The notes under the pieces: model-generated
Database searches by the model: none
What the model was told of the DNA's origin: nothing
The model's input: the letters and a program-made list of their open reading frames with translations, nothing else
Shown: one piece after another, positions 6,903 through 15,345 of the stretch
Position numbering within the stretch: position 1 is the first letter of the stretch
Layout of the letters: each line of letters opens with the position of its first letter
Made by a program: the position numbers and the translations under genes
Assembly: GCA_913049555.1 (NCBI GenBank)
Contig: CAJWYM010000035.1
Location: 1 to 39,950, forward strand
Direction: 5' to 3'
Length of the DNA stretch: 39,950 nucleotides
Origin: an uncultured Opitutia bacterium
Lineage (GTDB): Bacteria; Verrucomicrobiota; Verrucomicrobiia; Opitutales; CAJWYM01

Positions 6903-9092
6903 ATGCAGAGCGTATTAAAAAATTTAGAAGCCCGATTCGGGAAATTTAGCAATCAAACTGACTTAATCTTTGTTCTCTGGTTATTTGGGACGGTTGCTCT
7001 TCTTGTTCTGCCAATTCCTAAAGGCGTATTGGATTTACTTTTAGTGTTTAGTGTTGCCGTTTCTTTGCTTGTTCTGTTGACAGTAATTTATATAAAAAAT
7101 CCCCCTGAATTTTCTGTTTTTCCTACCTTGCTTTTAGCGGTGACCCTATACAGATTGGGATTGAACATAGCTTCAACTCGATTGATTTTAGGGGAAGCGG
7201 ATGCAGGCGCTGTCATCGATGCTTTCGGATCGTTTGTTGTCGGTGGAAATTATATTGTTGGAGCTGTCGTTTTTCTAATTCTGGTCATCATCAATTTTAT
7301 AGTAATTACTAAGGGTGCTGGACGGATTGCAGAAGTGACTGCTCGTTTTACATTGGACGCTTTGCCCGGGAAGCAAATGTCAATCGATGCGGAACTCAAT
7401 GCGGGTCTGATTTCAGAGTCGGATGCTACCCAGAAAAGGATTTCTATTCAGAAGGAAGCCGATTTTTATGGTTCTATGGATGGAGCCAGTAAATTTGTTC
7501 GAGGGGACGCTGTTGCAGGTATATTTATCACTTTGATCAATGTAGTTGGGGGTATCTTAATTGGTGTTTTTCAAAAAGATTATCCCGTAGGGAAGGCCTT
7601 GGAGGTTTATACTCTGTTATCTATTGGGGATGGATTAGTGACTCAAATTCCTGCGATCATTGTTTCTGTCGCTGCGGGGATTTTAGTTACAAGATCCTCT
7701 GAGGAGTCAAATCTTGGAGCATTTGTAGGCAAGCAGTTAACGATTTATCCTAGAGCAATCGCAATTGCGGGTGGAATGTTGTTGGCTTTTGCACTTCTTC
7801 CTGGAATGCCTTTTACTCCTTTTTTCATCTTGTCCGTTGCTTGTTTTTATGCTTCATACCTTTTAAATAAAGTCAAAAAGAAGGAAGAATCAGAGCTTAA
7901 AATACAAGGATTACCAACCGCCGCTGCCTTGCCTGGTGCCAACAATGCAGGTCAGCTTACTGATGGTGGTGGCGATTCCAGTCCAGAAAGTTCTGTTCCC
8001 TCCAATATTCAAAAGGCGATTGAAGTGGATGTGTTTGCCATTGAAATGGGCTATGGCCTTTTAACTTTGGCAGATAGAAAGCGCGGGGGAGATTTATTAG
8101 ATCGAATCACAGGATGTAGGACTAACTTCACAAAAGATATGGGAATGGTGATTCCTACGATTGCGGTGAGAGATAACATCGAACTAGAGGCGAATGCCTA
8201 TCGATTTGTTTTGCGAAACAAAGAAATTGCTGCGGGAACGGTTGTTCCAGATCGTTTCTTAGCGATGGATGTTACTGGCACTGCCAGTGCTTCTCTCAAT
8301 GGGATTGAAACGATTGAACCCGTTTTTGGGTTGCAAGCACTTTGGATCGGGGAAGATGAGAAAACAAACGCTGAGATTTCGGGGTACACAGTTGTAGACG
8401 CATCTTCGGTTATGGTGACTCACTTATCTGATGTTCTGAAAGAAAATGCTCATTTTATTCTTGAAAGAGAAGGCACTCAACAACTGATTGATATGGTCCG
8501 TGATAAAAATGCTACGTTGATTTCCGAATTACTCCCTGATTTGGTAAACGTTGGTTTGATTCAGCGAGTTTTACAGAATCTTTTGAGAGAAAAAATTTCT
8601 ATTAAGAATCTTACTCTAATTTTGGAGACTATTGCGGATTATGCATCGGCAACTAAAAATCCTGATGACTTATCGGAACAGGCACGAAGAAAACTAGGCA
8701 TGTATTTTGTTCCAGAATATGAAAGTGAGCCCAATATCATTCAATCGCTTACTTTGGATCCTGAGTTGGAACAAGTGATGATTTCTCGGGTTCAAAGAAC
8801 CCAGTTTGAGATCGGTCTTGCAATGGATCCTACCTTGACCCAAGCCTTGTTGCAGGAAATGGCTCCTAAAATCAATGAAATGTCTGAGACTGGTTTACCT
8901 CCCCTTATTATCACAGCCGCCGAGTTGAGATTAGCTTTGAAAAGGTTTTTTGAACCTACATTTCCAAGATTGTCTGTTCTCGCTTTTCATGAGTTGCCCA
9001 ATCAAACGGAAGTTCAAAATTATGGAACGATTCAGATCCCTCGTGAATATTTAGGGGTTGCAAATGCCTCTGGACAGGTAGCTGGAGTGTAG
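6903..9092 (+). CDS. flhA: Flagellar export apparatus protein FlhA
   Basis: FlhA is the large nonameric export-gate component that uses the proton gradient and docks chaperone-substrate complexes. The 729 aa product has about eight transmembrane helices in the first 330 or so residues. The FHIPEP family signature is visible at PPEFSVFPTLLLAVTLYRLG followed by LNIASTRLIL. A variable linker rich in Gly/Ser lies around residues 340-370, then the cytoplasmic domain. The length is slightly above the roughly 690 aa norm because of this linker. The start, 11 nt after flhB, gives a normal N-terminus. Confidence 0.97.
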   Translation: MQSVLKNLEARFGKFSNQTDLIFVLWLFGTVALLVLPIPKGVLDLLLVFSVAVSLLVLLTVIYIKNPPEFSVFPTLLLAVTLYRLGLNIASTRLILGEADAGAVIDAFGSFVVGGNYIVGAVVFLILVIINFIVITKGAGRIAEVTARFTLDALPGKQMSIDAELNAGLISESDATQKRISIQKEADFYGSMDGASKFVRGDAVAGIFITLINVVGGILIGVFQKDYPVGKALEVYTLLSIGDGLVTQIPAIIVSVAAGILVTRSSEESNLGAFVGKQLTIYPRAIAIAGGMLLAFALLPGMPFTPFFILSVACFYASYLLNKVKKKEESELKIQGLPTAAALPGANNAGQLTDGGGDSSPESSVPSNIQKAIEVDVFAIEMGYGLLTLADRKRGGDLLDRITGCRTNFTKDMGMVIPTIAVRDNIELEANAYRFVLRNKEIAAGTVVPDRFLAMDVTGTASASLNGIETIEPVFGLQALWIGEDEKTNAEISGYTVVDASSVMVTHLSDVLKENAHFILEREGTQQLIDMVRDKNATLISELLPDLVNVGLIQRVLQNLLREKISIKNLTLILETIADYASATKNPDDLSEQARRKLGMYFVPEYESEPNIIQSLTLDPELEQVMISRVQRTQFEIGLAMDPTLTQALLQEMAPKINEMSETGLPPLIITAAELRLALKRFFEPTFPRLSVLAFHELPNQTEVQNYGTIQIPREYLGVANASGQVAGV

Positions 9093-9130
9093 CTTTTTAA
9101 ACTTTAATGATTAATTTTTCAATATAGTAT

Positions 9131-10297
9131 ATGGCATCCCAGATAAATGAGACAACCGAAGCAGGAGGAGGCAAACGCTTTCGCCTCATTGTAAGCTCCG
9201 CAGAGGAGGCAGTCAAAGTGATCCGTGAAAAATTGGGTGACAAAGCCAAAGTAATCTCAGTGAAGCAGATTGACGGACAGGGGCTCGCTCGTTTTTTGAC
9301 TTCTCCAAAACTAGAGGTGATTGTTACCGTCCCCAATGAAGTGGAACAGAAGGCACCCTCAAAAAATTTCAAAGAAAATAAAGAGAAGCAAGGGACCCCT
9401 GATTTTCTCCCAATAAAATCGGAGAAATCCAATGAACCAACTGCTGGCAATCCAGACTACAAGCCCAAGATGCAAGCTGGAAAGGCTTATCATCCTCAAA
9501 ATGAATCGGAAGAGGCAAAACGATCCAGAGAAGTTATTTTTAAATCAAAAAGTTCTTTGTCTCAAATTTTATCTTCTGCGGGTTTTGATCAAGAATTAAT
9601 GAACCGATTGGAGTCTCACCCTCAGTGGGAGCATATTCAAAAATTACCCATTGCTCATGCATTGTCAGACATTTCTAGTTTCTTAAAAAGTGAATTTTCA
9701 AATTTAAAAGTACTTCCAAGGACAAACAAAGTAGCTTTTATTGGAACTCCTGGCGTCGGTAAAACCACTGCTTTGTGTAAATTATTGGTGAATGAGGTCT
9801 TTTTTAACCAAAATAGAGTTCATGTTTTAAAATTGGACAGCGACGTTCCTAATTCTGATGACGCGCTCAGGGTTTTTTGCGAAGTATTAGGAGTTTCATT
9901 ATGCCGACATTCAGATGAATTGAAGGATGTTTCAGAAAACGATCTGATTTTTTATGATATTCCGGGAGTTTGTTTGGATTCCCAAAATTGGAGTCAGGTG
10001 GGTGAGAAGTTAGATTTGATGGGCATCACATCAAGAGTGTTGGTTTTAAATGCCGCCTACGACAGCGATGTCTTGAAAAAATCCATTCATTTTGGCATAA
10101 AAGCTAAGAGTTCCCACATGATTTTTACTCACGTAGATGAACTCTCAAATCCAACAAAGTTATGGTCTTTTGTCTTTGGTAGTGGTTTGACTTCTTTATT
10201 GCTTTGCCACGGTCAAAGTATAACCGATGATTTTTCAGAAAATATTGTAAACTACTTGTTGACACATACATTTCCTCGTCATTTACTTTCCAACTAA
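9131..10297 (+). CDS. flhF: FlhF-like SRP-family GTPase, divergent
   Basis: FlhF positions the flagellum at the pole together with FlhG. The N-terminal B domain starts at about residue 17 (KRFRLIVSSAEEAVKVIREK), followed by a Lys/Glu-rich linker and a helical N domain. The P-loop GTPGVGKTT is at residues 205-213. The other nucleotide-binding motifs are altered: DIPGV stands where DTAGR is usual, THVDE where TKLDE is usual, and the DTYR..A..QL element is not recognisable. The order flhA-flhF supports the identity. Catalytic activity may be reduced or lost (inference). No flhG follows; a small membrane ORF takes that position. Confidence 0.82.
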   Translation: MASQINETTEAGGGKRFRLIVSSAEEAVKVIREKLGDKAKVISVKQIDGQGLARFLTSPKLEVIVTVPNEVEQKAPSKNFKENKEKQGTPDFLPIKSEKSNEPTAGNPDYKPKMQAGKAYHPQNESEEAKRSREVIFKSKSSLSQILSSAGFDQELMNRLESHPQWEHIQKLPIAHALSDISSFLKSEFSNLKVLPRTNKVAFIGTPGVGKTTALCKLLVNEVFFNQNRVHVLKLDSDVPNSDDALRVFCEVLGVSLCRHSDELKDVSENDLIFYDIPGVCLDSQNWSQVGEKLDLMGITSRVLVLNAAYDSDVLKKSIHFGIKAKSSHMIFTHVDELSNPTKLWSFVFGSGLTSLLLCHGQSITDDFSENIVNYLLTHTFPRHLLSN

Positions 10298-10310
10298 ACC
10301 TATCCCTATC

Positions 10311-10529
10311 ATGATTCACTTTGGCAACCCTATAGTTTTAATAGCATCCTTGTTTGGATTTATATCTTGTTTTTCACTTCGCATGTATCTTGGTGATGAG
10401 CTTCTAAATATGATAATTTTTGGTTTTATAGGCTCTGTGACATTGGGAATTGTTTTTAAGTTATTTTGTGTCTACATTTATAGCATGCAATCAACGGCTA
10501 AAGATACTCCTAAATTAGAAAAAGTTTAG
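10311..10529 (+). CDS. Small two-helix membrane protein between flhF and fliA
   Basis: I do not recognise this 72 aa protein. It has two hydrophobic segments (about residues 5-24 and 31-57) joined by a short loop (SLRMYLGDELLN) and a charged C-terminal tail ending in KLEKV. It starts 13 nt after flhF and ends 37 nt before fliA, inside the flagellar operon on the same strand, so it is probably co-transcribed and membrane-inserted. The slot is where flhG (a MinD-like ATPase) often sits, but there is no P-loop and no similarity to FlhG. A flagellar role is only inferred from position. Confidence 0.55.
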   Translation: MIHFGNPIVLIASLFGFISCFSLRMYLGDELLNMIIFGFIGSVTLGIVFKLFCVYIYSMQSTAKDTPKLEKV

Positions 10530-10566
10530 GAGTTATTATTCATTTATTAGATCTCTATTTTTTCCT

Positions 10567-11370
10567 GTGGTAGAAGAGCAAAAAGTCGAAGAAATCAAGA
10601 TTGAGAAACCCTCTGTTAAATCTGTGCCTTCTATAAGAAGTGCCTATGGGATCACTCAGAGTGACCAGAAGAAAAGAGCTCAACTGATTCAAGATCATCT
10701 TCCACTAGTCAAAAGTGTAGTCGGTAAAATGTTCCCCCTATTACCTAAGAATGCTGAAGTTGAAGACATCTACAGTATAGGGGTTCGGGGTTTGATAACT
10801 GCAGTGAATCAATTTGATCCTAAAAAGGGGAGTTCTCTCGGCACGTATGCTTCTTTCAGAATCCGAGGTGCTATTTTAGATGAGTTAAGGAAGCTTGATT
10901 ACCTACCTCGGGGAGATCGGGCCAAGGCAAAAAAACTTCAAGGGGTCATCGCTCAATTAGAGGCTCGTTTGGGCCGCCCATGCACTCAAGAGGAGGTCCG
11001 AGCTGATTTAAATATCTCTTTAGCAGCCTATCATAAACTTTTAAAAGATACTCAGCCAGTTTATATGATCTCAGTAGATTCTGATCCCAATTCTGAATCT
11101 GGAGGCGATTCTGGTTCTTTGTCTGATATTCTGGCGGATCCGAATGAACAAGATATACGGGATGTTTGCGATCGGAGAGATCATATAAATATTTTAAGAG
11201 ATCGAATTAAGCAGTTGCCAGATCAGCAGAAAAAGATTCTAGTGATGTATTACTACGAGGAAATGAAACTTTCAGAGATTGCTGTTGTGTTTGATTTGTC
11301 CGAAGCTAGAATAAGCCAAATTTTATCCCACACTATCTTGAGTTTGAAATCATTTTTTACAAAAAACTAG
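10567..11370 (+). CDS. fliA: Flagellar sigma factor FliA (sigma-28)
   Basis: FliA directs transcription of late flagellar genes. The 267 aa product has sigma-70 region 2 at about residues 40-112 (HLPLVKSVVGKM, then DLYS-like EDIYSIGVRGLITAV and LGTYASFRIRGAILDELR). Region 3 follows (about 115-165, starting DYLPRGDRAKAKK). Region 4 lies at about 208-262 with the helix-turn-helix EMKLSEIAVVFDLSEARISQ. The region 2 to region 3 junction is characteristic of the FliA/WhiG group. The start is GTG at 10567, and the N-terminal 30 residues are charged and poorly conserved, so a later start cannot be excluded. No flgM (anti-sigma) is present in the window. Confidence 0.94.
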   Translation: MVEEQKVEEIKIEKPSVKSVPSIRSAYGITQSDQKKRAQLIQDHLPLVKSVVGKMFPLLPKNAEVEDIYSIGVRGLITAVNQFDPKKGSSLGTYASFRIRGAILDELRKLDYLPRGDRAKAKKLQGVIAQLEARLGRPCTQEEVRADLNISLAAYHKLLKDTQPVYMISVDSDPNSESGGDSGSLSDILADPNEQDIRDVCDRRDHINILRDRIKQLPDQQKKILVMYYYEEMKLSEIAVVFDLSEARISQILSHTILSLKSFFTKN

Positions 11371-11378
11371 TTTTTAAT

Positions 11379-11386
11379 AAAGGAAC
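11379..11386 (+). promoter_or_regulatory. Ribosome binding site of motA
   Basis: AAAGGAAC lies 6 nt before the ATG at 11393. It supports this start, which gives the normal MotA N-terminal membrane helix. Confidence 0.55.
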
Positions 11387-11392
11387 ACCAAC

Positions 11393-12250
11393 ATGCTTTT
11401 AGGAATAGGTTTAATCATTTGCATCGGAGCTTGTTTAGCTGGATTTGTTATGTCCGGTGGGGCATTAATGACCCTAGTCCATGCTGGGGAAATTTTGATC
11501 ATTTGTGGAGTCGCTTTAGGAATTATTGTTATTTCAAGTCCTGCAGCGGTTTTGAAAAGTATTGTGAATGATTTTATTGTAGCTTTTAAAGGATCTGGGG
11601 GAAGAAAGCAAAGATTCATAGAATTGCTACAACTTCTATACGAAGTATTCTTAGTGGGTCGTCGTAAAGGCCTTATCGCTATGGATGAACATGTCAATGA
11701 CCCAAAAAGCAGCTCTATTTTTTCTAAATACAAAACTTTCTTAGCCGATCAGGATCAAGTTGAATTTTTATGCAATGCACTTAGGCCGCTGATTGATGGT
11801 AAAATCAAGCCAGACCAACTCGAAAGTGTTCTAGCTACAGAATTAAAAGCTAAAACTGCACAAGCAGACCGATCCGTAAAAGCTTTGGATCTTGTGGCGG
11901 ATTCTTTACCAGGGGTTGGGATTGTGGCTGCTGTATTAGGGATCATCAATACGATGTCTGCTCTAGAAGACCCTCAAACAGTGGGTAAAAAAGTGGCTGC
12001 TGCACTTTCAGGAACTTTCTTGGGTATTTTTTTATCTTATGGATTTTTCAATCCTCTAGCGCGTCTTGTAAAATTAAATCAAGAAGCGGAGTTTTTATAT
12101 TACCACATTATTGAAAAATCTGTCTCTAGTTTTGCCAAGGGATTGGCTCCGATCATGGCCGTTGAGATTGGTAGAAGAGCTCTTGATAAAAGCATTCAGC
12201 CAACTGCAGATGAGCTTGAAGAGCTTCTTAAAAATACCAAGTCCAACTAG
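11393..12250 (+). CDS. motA: Flagellar motor stator protein MotA
   Basis: MotA forms the ion channel with MotB and generates torque on FliG. The 285 aa product has the expected two N-terminal helices, a cytoplasmic loop with charged residues (GRRKGLIAMDEHV resembles the family motif RR.G.LaLE) and two further helices. The channel signature LPGVGIVAAVLGI carries Pro173, the same position as the functional proline of E. coli MotA. The gene is followed 26 nt later by motB. Whether protons or sodium ions are used cannot be read with confidence from the sequence. Confidence 0.95.
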   Translation: MLLGIGLIICIGACLAGFVMSGGALMTLVHAGEILIICGVALGIIVISSPAAVLKSIVNDFIVAFKGSGGRKQRFIELLQLLYEVFLVGRRKGLIAMDEHVNDPKSSSIFSKYKTFLADQDQVEFLCNALRPLIDGKIKPDQLESVLATELKAKTAQADRSVKALDLVADSLPGVGIVAAVLGIINTMSALEDPQTVGKKVAAALSGTFLGIFLSYGFFNPLARLVKLNQEAEFLYYHIIEKSVSSFAKGLAPIMAVEIGRRALDKSIQPTADELEELLKNTKSN

Positions 12251-12276
12251 TCTCAACGTATGCAAACAGGGACATT

Positions 12277-13047
12277 ATGAAATCATTAGAAAGATTCGTT
12301 AATCATGGAGGCGCTTGGAAAGTTGCCTACGCTGATTTTACGACTGGAATGATGGCTTTATTTATGGTTTTGTGGATTCTTTCAATGGATGAGGAAGTTG
12401 TGAGGGCTACCACTCGTTACTTTCAAGATCCATACATGGCTGGTGTTCCAAAATCTTCCCCAGTTTCCCAACCCGAGGGTAGAAAAGGCAGCATGGTCGA
12501 TCAAATTATGGGCAGGTCTGATTCTACAATGAAAAATTCTGACGAAACAAGTTCAATCGACATAGCGATCTTGTACCAGATTATGGAAGACTTTTACAGA
12601 CGACTGAAGATCAACGAAATCAAACCCGAAGATCCAATCCAAATTGAAGTGAAAGGGGATCATGTTCGTGTTGTAATGCCTTACAACGATGACAGGCCCC
12701 TTTTTGTCGGGAATACTCCAAAACTCACTAATTGGGGAGTGTATGTAATGCAAGGGATGTCATGGATTTTAGAGAAGCATATTCATTTAGATGTAAGAAT
12801 TGATTCCCACTCAGCGGTTCCGACTGAAAATGAAAACTTTGATCCCTGGGAGCTTTCAATAGCTCAGGGAAATGAGGTTCGAAAAACGCTCAACTATTAT
12901 GGCCTAGAGGGTTCTAGGATGGAGCAGCTCAGTAGTTTTGGAGACAGCATGCCTCTAATTCCCAAATCCACTGAAGAGCCCTTGAATAAAGATTCTAAAA
13001 AGCACAGAAGGCTTGAGCTCAGTCTTGTGATTCGAAAGGACATGTAG
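12277..13047 (+). CDS. motB: Flagellar motor stator protein MotB, with atypical OmpA-like domain
   Basis: MotB anchors the stator to peptidoglycan. The N-terminal signature is clear: HGGAWKVAYADFTTGMMALF with the ion-binding Asp at residue 20, within a single transmembrane helix. A plug/linker follows, then an OmpA/MotB-type domain at about residues 128-252. Two residues that bind diaminopimelate in this family are changed: the GHTD motif reads SHSA (residues 177-180), and the Arg of the S..RA motif is Gln197 (WELSIAQGNEVR). The fold appears kept (WELS, then GDSMPL and RRLELSLV). Context after motA and the N-terminus make the assignment firm; the mode of wall anchoring is uncertain. Confidence 0.93.
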   Translation: MKSLERFVNHGGAWKVAYADFTTGMMALFMVLWILSMDEEVVRATTRYFQDPYMAGVPKSSPVSQPEGRKGSMVDQIMGRSDSTMKNSDETSSIDIAILYQIMEDFYRRLKINEIKPEDPIQIEVKGDHVRVVMPYNDDRPLFVGNTPKLTNWGVYVMQGMSWILEKHIHLDVRIDSHSAVPTENENFDPWELSIAQGNEVRKTLNYYGLEGSRMEQLSSFGDSMPLIPKSTEEPLNKDSKKHRRLELSLVIRKDM

Positions 13048-13067
13048 GACAAAGAGATCGTTTTATT

Positions 13068-13394
13068 ATGCAAAATTTTTTATCAGGCAGAAAGAGAGTT
13101 GGAGATCGTTCCCAAGAATCTAATAAGAAGTCCAAAGATTTTGTTCCTTTGAATTCTTCAATGACTCCCAATCAAGACAATCCTATTGAAGCAGATGCAG
13201 GATCGGATCCTTCCTTATCTGAGGAGAATCCTATTAAAGAGATTTCTCAGGACAAACAAGAAAATAGGGTGGAACTTTCTACAGATGATGGCTCCTACAA
13301 AGTGGAGGTTGTATCCATTGAAGGTTGTGTAGATCGAGTGATTATAAATTGTCCTGAGGGTAAAAAGCTTGTTTTAGAATGTGAATACGATTGA
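13068..13394 (+). CDS. Small hypothetical protein downstream of motB
   Basis: This 108 aa protein is not recognised. The first 65 or so residues are hydrophilic, rich in Ser, Asp, Glu, Asn and Pro and probably disordered. The last 45 residues look like a small beta domain (VELSTDDGSYKVEVVSIEG, then VDRVIINCPEGKKLVLECEY) with two cysteines. There is no signal peptide or membrane segment. It starts 20 nt after motB on the same strand and is the last gene of the flagellar run, so co-expression is likely. Function unknown. Confidence 0.55.
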   Translation: MQNFLSGRKRVGDRSQESNKKSKDFVPLNSSMTPNQDNPIEADAGSDPSLSEENPIKEISQDKQENRVELSTDDGSYKVEVVSIEGCVDRVIINCPEGKKLVLECEYD

Positions 13395-13446
13395 TTCGTT
13401 TTCTACTCGCTTTTTATATTTTATATAAAAAAGTGATTTCTTTCTT

Positions 13447-14931
13447 ATGTTGAGCCAAATTGATTTGTCCAAAAGTCTCCCAAGAGATCAATATAAATGG
13501 GAGAAAAAAGAGTTGTCGTTAAGGTTGGCTGCTTTGCAAAGACAACTCATTGTAGATGGTATTCCAGTAGTGATTGTCCTTGAAGGTTGGGACGGCGTTG
13601 GGAAAGGAAGTTTGATCAACAGTTTGATCTATAATTTAGATGCCAGATCTTATCGTGTTATAGGCAAAGATTTAACTGGAGTAGAAGATTTTTTAATCTT
13701 ACGAAAATACTGGAAAAATATGCCATCTCCAGGAAACATTACACTTTTTGATCGCAGTTGGAACTCTAAAGCAATCGATGAGTTTATTTTGGGAGAGAAG
13801 GCGGATCTTCATAAATTAAATAGGCATTTGAAAAGTGTTAAAGAGTTTGAAAAACAGATTATTGATTCCGGTGTTTGTTTGATTAAGGTATTTTTTCACA
13901 TGGACAGTCTCTCCATTGAAGCAAGATTTGAAGAATGGCTCGCGGAAAAAGAAAGAAAACATTATGTCTCTAAATTAGATCTAAAAAGACATGAACATTA
14001 CGATGCATATTTTTCTTTATATGATAGGATCATCAAGCAAGACTATGTTTCTGGAAACCAATGGCATTTAATCCCAGCACTTGATTTTAACTATGCGGTC
14101 ATCCAATTTGGAGAGGTTTTAGAAAAAAGACTCCAAGTTGCGATCAATCTAAAACGAAACAAACCGATTCTTTCGAAATCTCTTTCTGGCAAACAAAACT
14201 CATTTTCTGGTCAAACCTCTTTGCTTTCAGAGATGGATCTCAATCATTCTTTATCGAAAGAAGATTATAAGTTGGCTCTCAAGGAGAGACAGCGGAATTT
14301 GTTGTTATTGGAGGCTAAAATACGAGAGCTTGGGATTCCTGTAGTTTTACTCTTTGAAGGATGGGATGCGGCCGGTAAAGGAGGAGCTATAAAACGTCTC
14401 ATTAAAAAGCTGGATCCTCGGGGGTACCAAGTCATTCCTGTTGCAGCCCCAAATGCTGTGGAAAATTTATATCATTATTTGTGGCGCTTTTGGATCAAAA
14501 TGCCTCATGAGGGTCAGATTAAAATTTTTGATCGATCTTGGTATGGGCGTCTTATGGTGGAGCGTGTTGAGGGATTTTGTTCCGATTTAGAGTGGCAAAG
14601 AGCTTTTAGAGAGATCAATCAATTGGAGTCTTATCTTGTAAACAGTGGCGTTCATGTTCTGAAGTTTTGGATACAAATTGATAAGGAGGAACAATTAAGG
14701 AGATTTGAGGCTCGTAAGATGGATCCTGAGAAACAGTGGAAAATCACAGATGAGGATTGGAGAAATCGAGACAAGTGGGATGATTATGAGATCGCTGTAA
14801 ATGATATGTTGAGTCTTTGTAATCAAACACAAGCATCCTGGAACTTAATCGAAGGAAACTGCAAATACTATGCAAGGGTAAAAGTATTGGACGAAATTTT
14901 AAAGCATTTTGAAAAACTTTTGAATGTTTGA
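13447..14931 (+). CDS. pap: Two-domain polyphosphate kinase 2 (polyphosphate:AMP phosphotransferase type)
   Basis: PPK2 enzymes move phosphate between polyphosphate and nucleotides. This 494 aa protein holds two tandem PPK2 domains, the class II arrangement known from polyphosphate:AMP phosphotransferase (about 475 aa), which makes ADP from AMP. Domain 1 has Walker A GWDGVGKGS (residues 47-55) and the Walker B-like DRSW. Domain 2 has GWDAAGKGG (305-313), DRSWYGRLMVERVEG and the typical lid segment RFEARKMDPEKQWK. In domain 1 the lid is altered (EARFEEWLAEKERKHY), so by analogy domain 2 is probably the active one. It follows the flagellar operon by 52 nt and converges with csrA. An AT-rich inverted repeat in the preceding gap is too weak to call. 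Confidence 0.88.
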   Translation: MLSQIDLSKSLPRDQYKWEKKELSLRLAALQRQLIVDGIPVVIVLEGWDGVGKGSLINSLIYNLDARSYRVIGKDLTGVEDFLILRKYWKNMPSPGNITLFDRSWNSKAIDEFILGEKADLHKLNRHLKSVKEFEKQIIDSGVCLIKVFFHMDSLSIEARFEEWLAEKERKHYVSKLDLKRHEHYDAYFSLYDRIIKQDYVSGNQWHLIPALDFNYAVIQFGEVLEKRLQVAINLKRNKPILSKSLSGKQNSFSGQTSLLSEMDLNHSLSKEDYKLALKERQRNLLLLEAKIRELGIPVVLLFEGWDAAGKGGAIKRLIKKLDPRGYQVIPVAAPNAVENLYHYLWRFWIKMPHEGQIKIFDRSWYGRLMVERVEGFCSDLEWQRAFREINQLESYLVNSGVHVLKFWIQIDKEEQLRRFEARKMDPEKQWKITDEDWRNRDKWDDYEIAVNDMLSLCNQTQASWNLIEGNCKYYARVKVLDEILKHFEKLLNV

Positions 14932-15024
14932 ATCATTTTTAGCAATTCTCAAGAAAAGCCTATGAACCTTGTTCAATTGTTCCAGTTTATTTCGTCATGA
15001 TGAGTGCGTAGGACTCGTTTCTAA

Positions 15025-15345
15025 TCAATCTATTTGAATAGGAATCTTTTTTGATTCAGGAGCGGGGTTTTGCTTTGCTGCAAACTTTTGAACCAAACCT
15101 TTTGCTGAATTGGCCAAAGTCCCCTTTTTTAACCCTGCCAATGATGGCTTAGTAAGTTTGGAACCGACTGCAGCTGCTTGGTTGGATTCTCGAATAGAAT
15201 CTAAGATTTCTTTGCGAAGAATGGAAATGCTTCTCGGAGCCTGAATCCCTATCTTAACGGTTTCACCCTCGATTTTGGTGATCCGTATTTCAATATTTTC
15301 TCCTATTACAATTGCTTCGTCTGCTTTTCTTGAAAGAATCAGCAT
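15025..15345 (-). CDS. csrA: Translational regulator CsrA with C-terminal extension
   Basis: CsrA binds GGA motifs in mRNA leaders and blocks translation. The first 60 or so residues match the family: [20 protein letters not shown], then [18 protein letters not shown], keeping the Arg of the RNA-binding R.E element. The product is 106 aa, longer than the usual 60-75. The extra tail is Lys/Ala/Gly-rich and basic (about residues 63-106). In the FliW-dependent type of CsrA, C-terminal extensions are known and contribute to FliW binding. The gene overlaps fliW by 7 nt (ATGCTGA), so the pair is translationally coupled and is the last part of the minus-strand flagellar block. Confidence 0.93.
   Translation of the reverse strand: MLILSRKADEAIVIGENIEIRITKIEGETVKIGIQAPRSISILRKEILDSIRESNQAAAVGSKLTKPSLAGLKKGTLANSAKGLVQKFAAKQNPAPESKKIPIQID

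Noticed and set aside
13395-13446. AT-rich inverted repeat between the hypothetical gene and the PPK2 gene as a terminator
   Set aside because: The stem is made almost only of A-T pairs with an unpaired base and no distinct T-run beyond it, so it is too weak to call.
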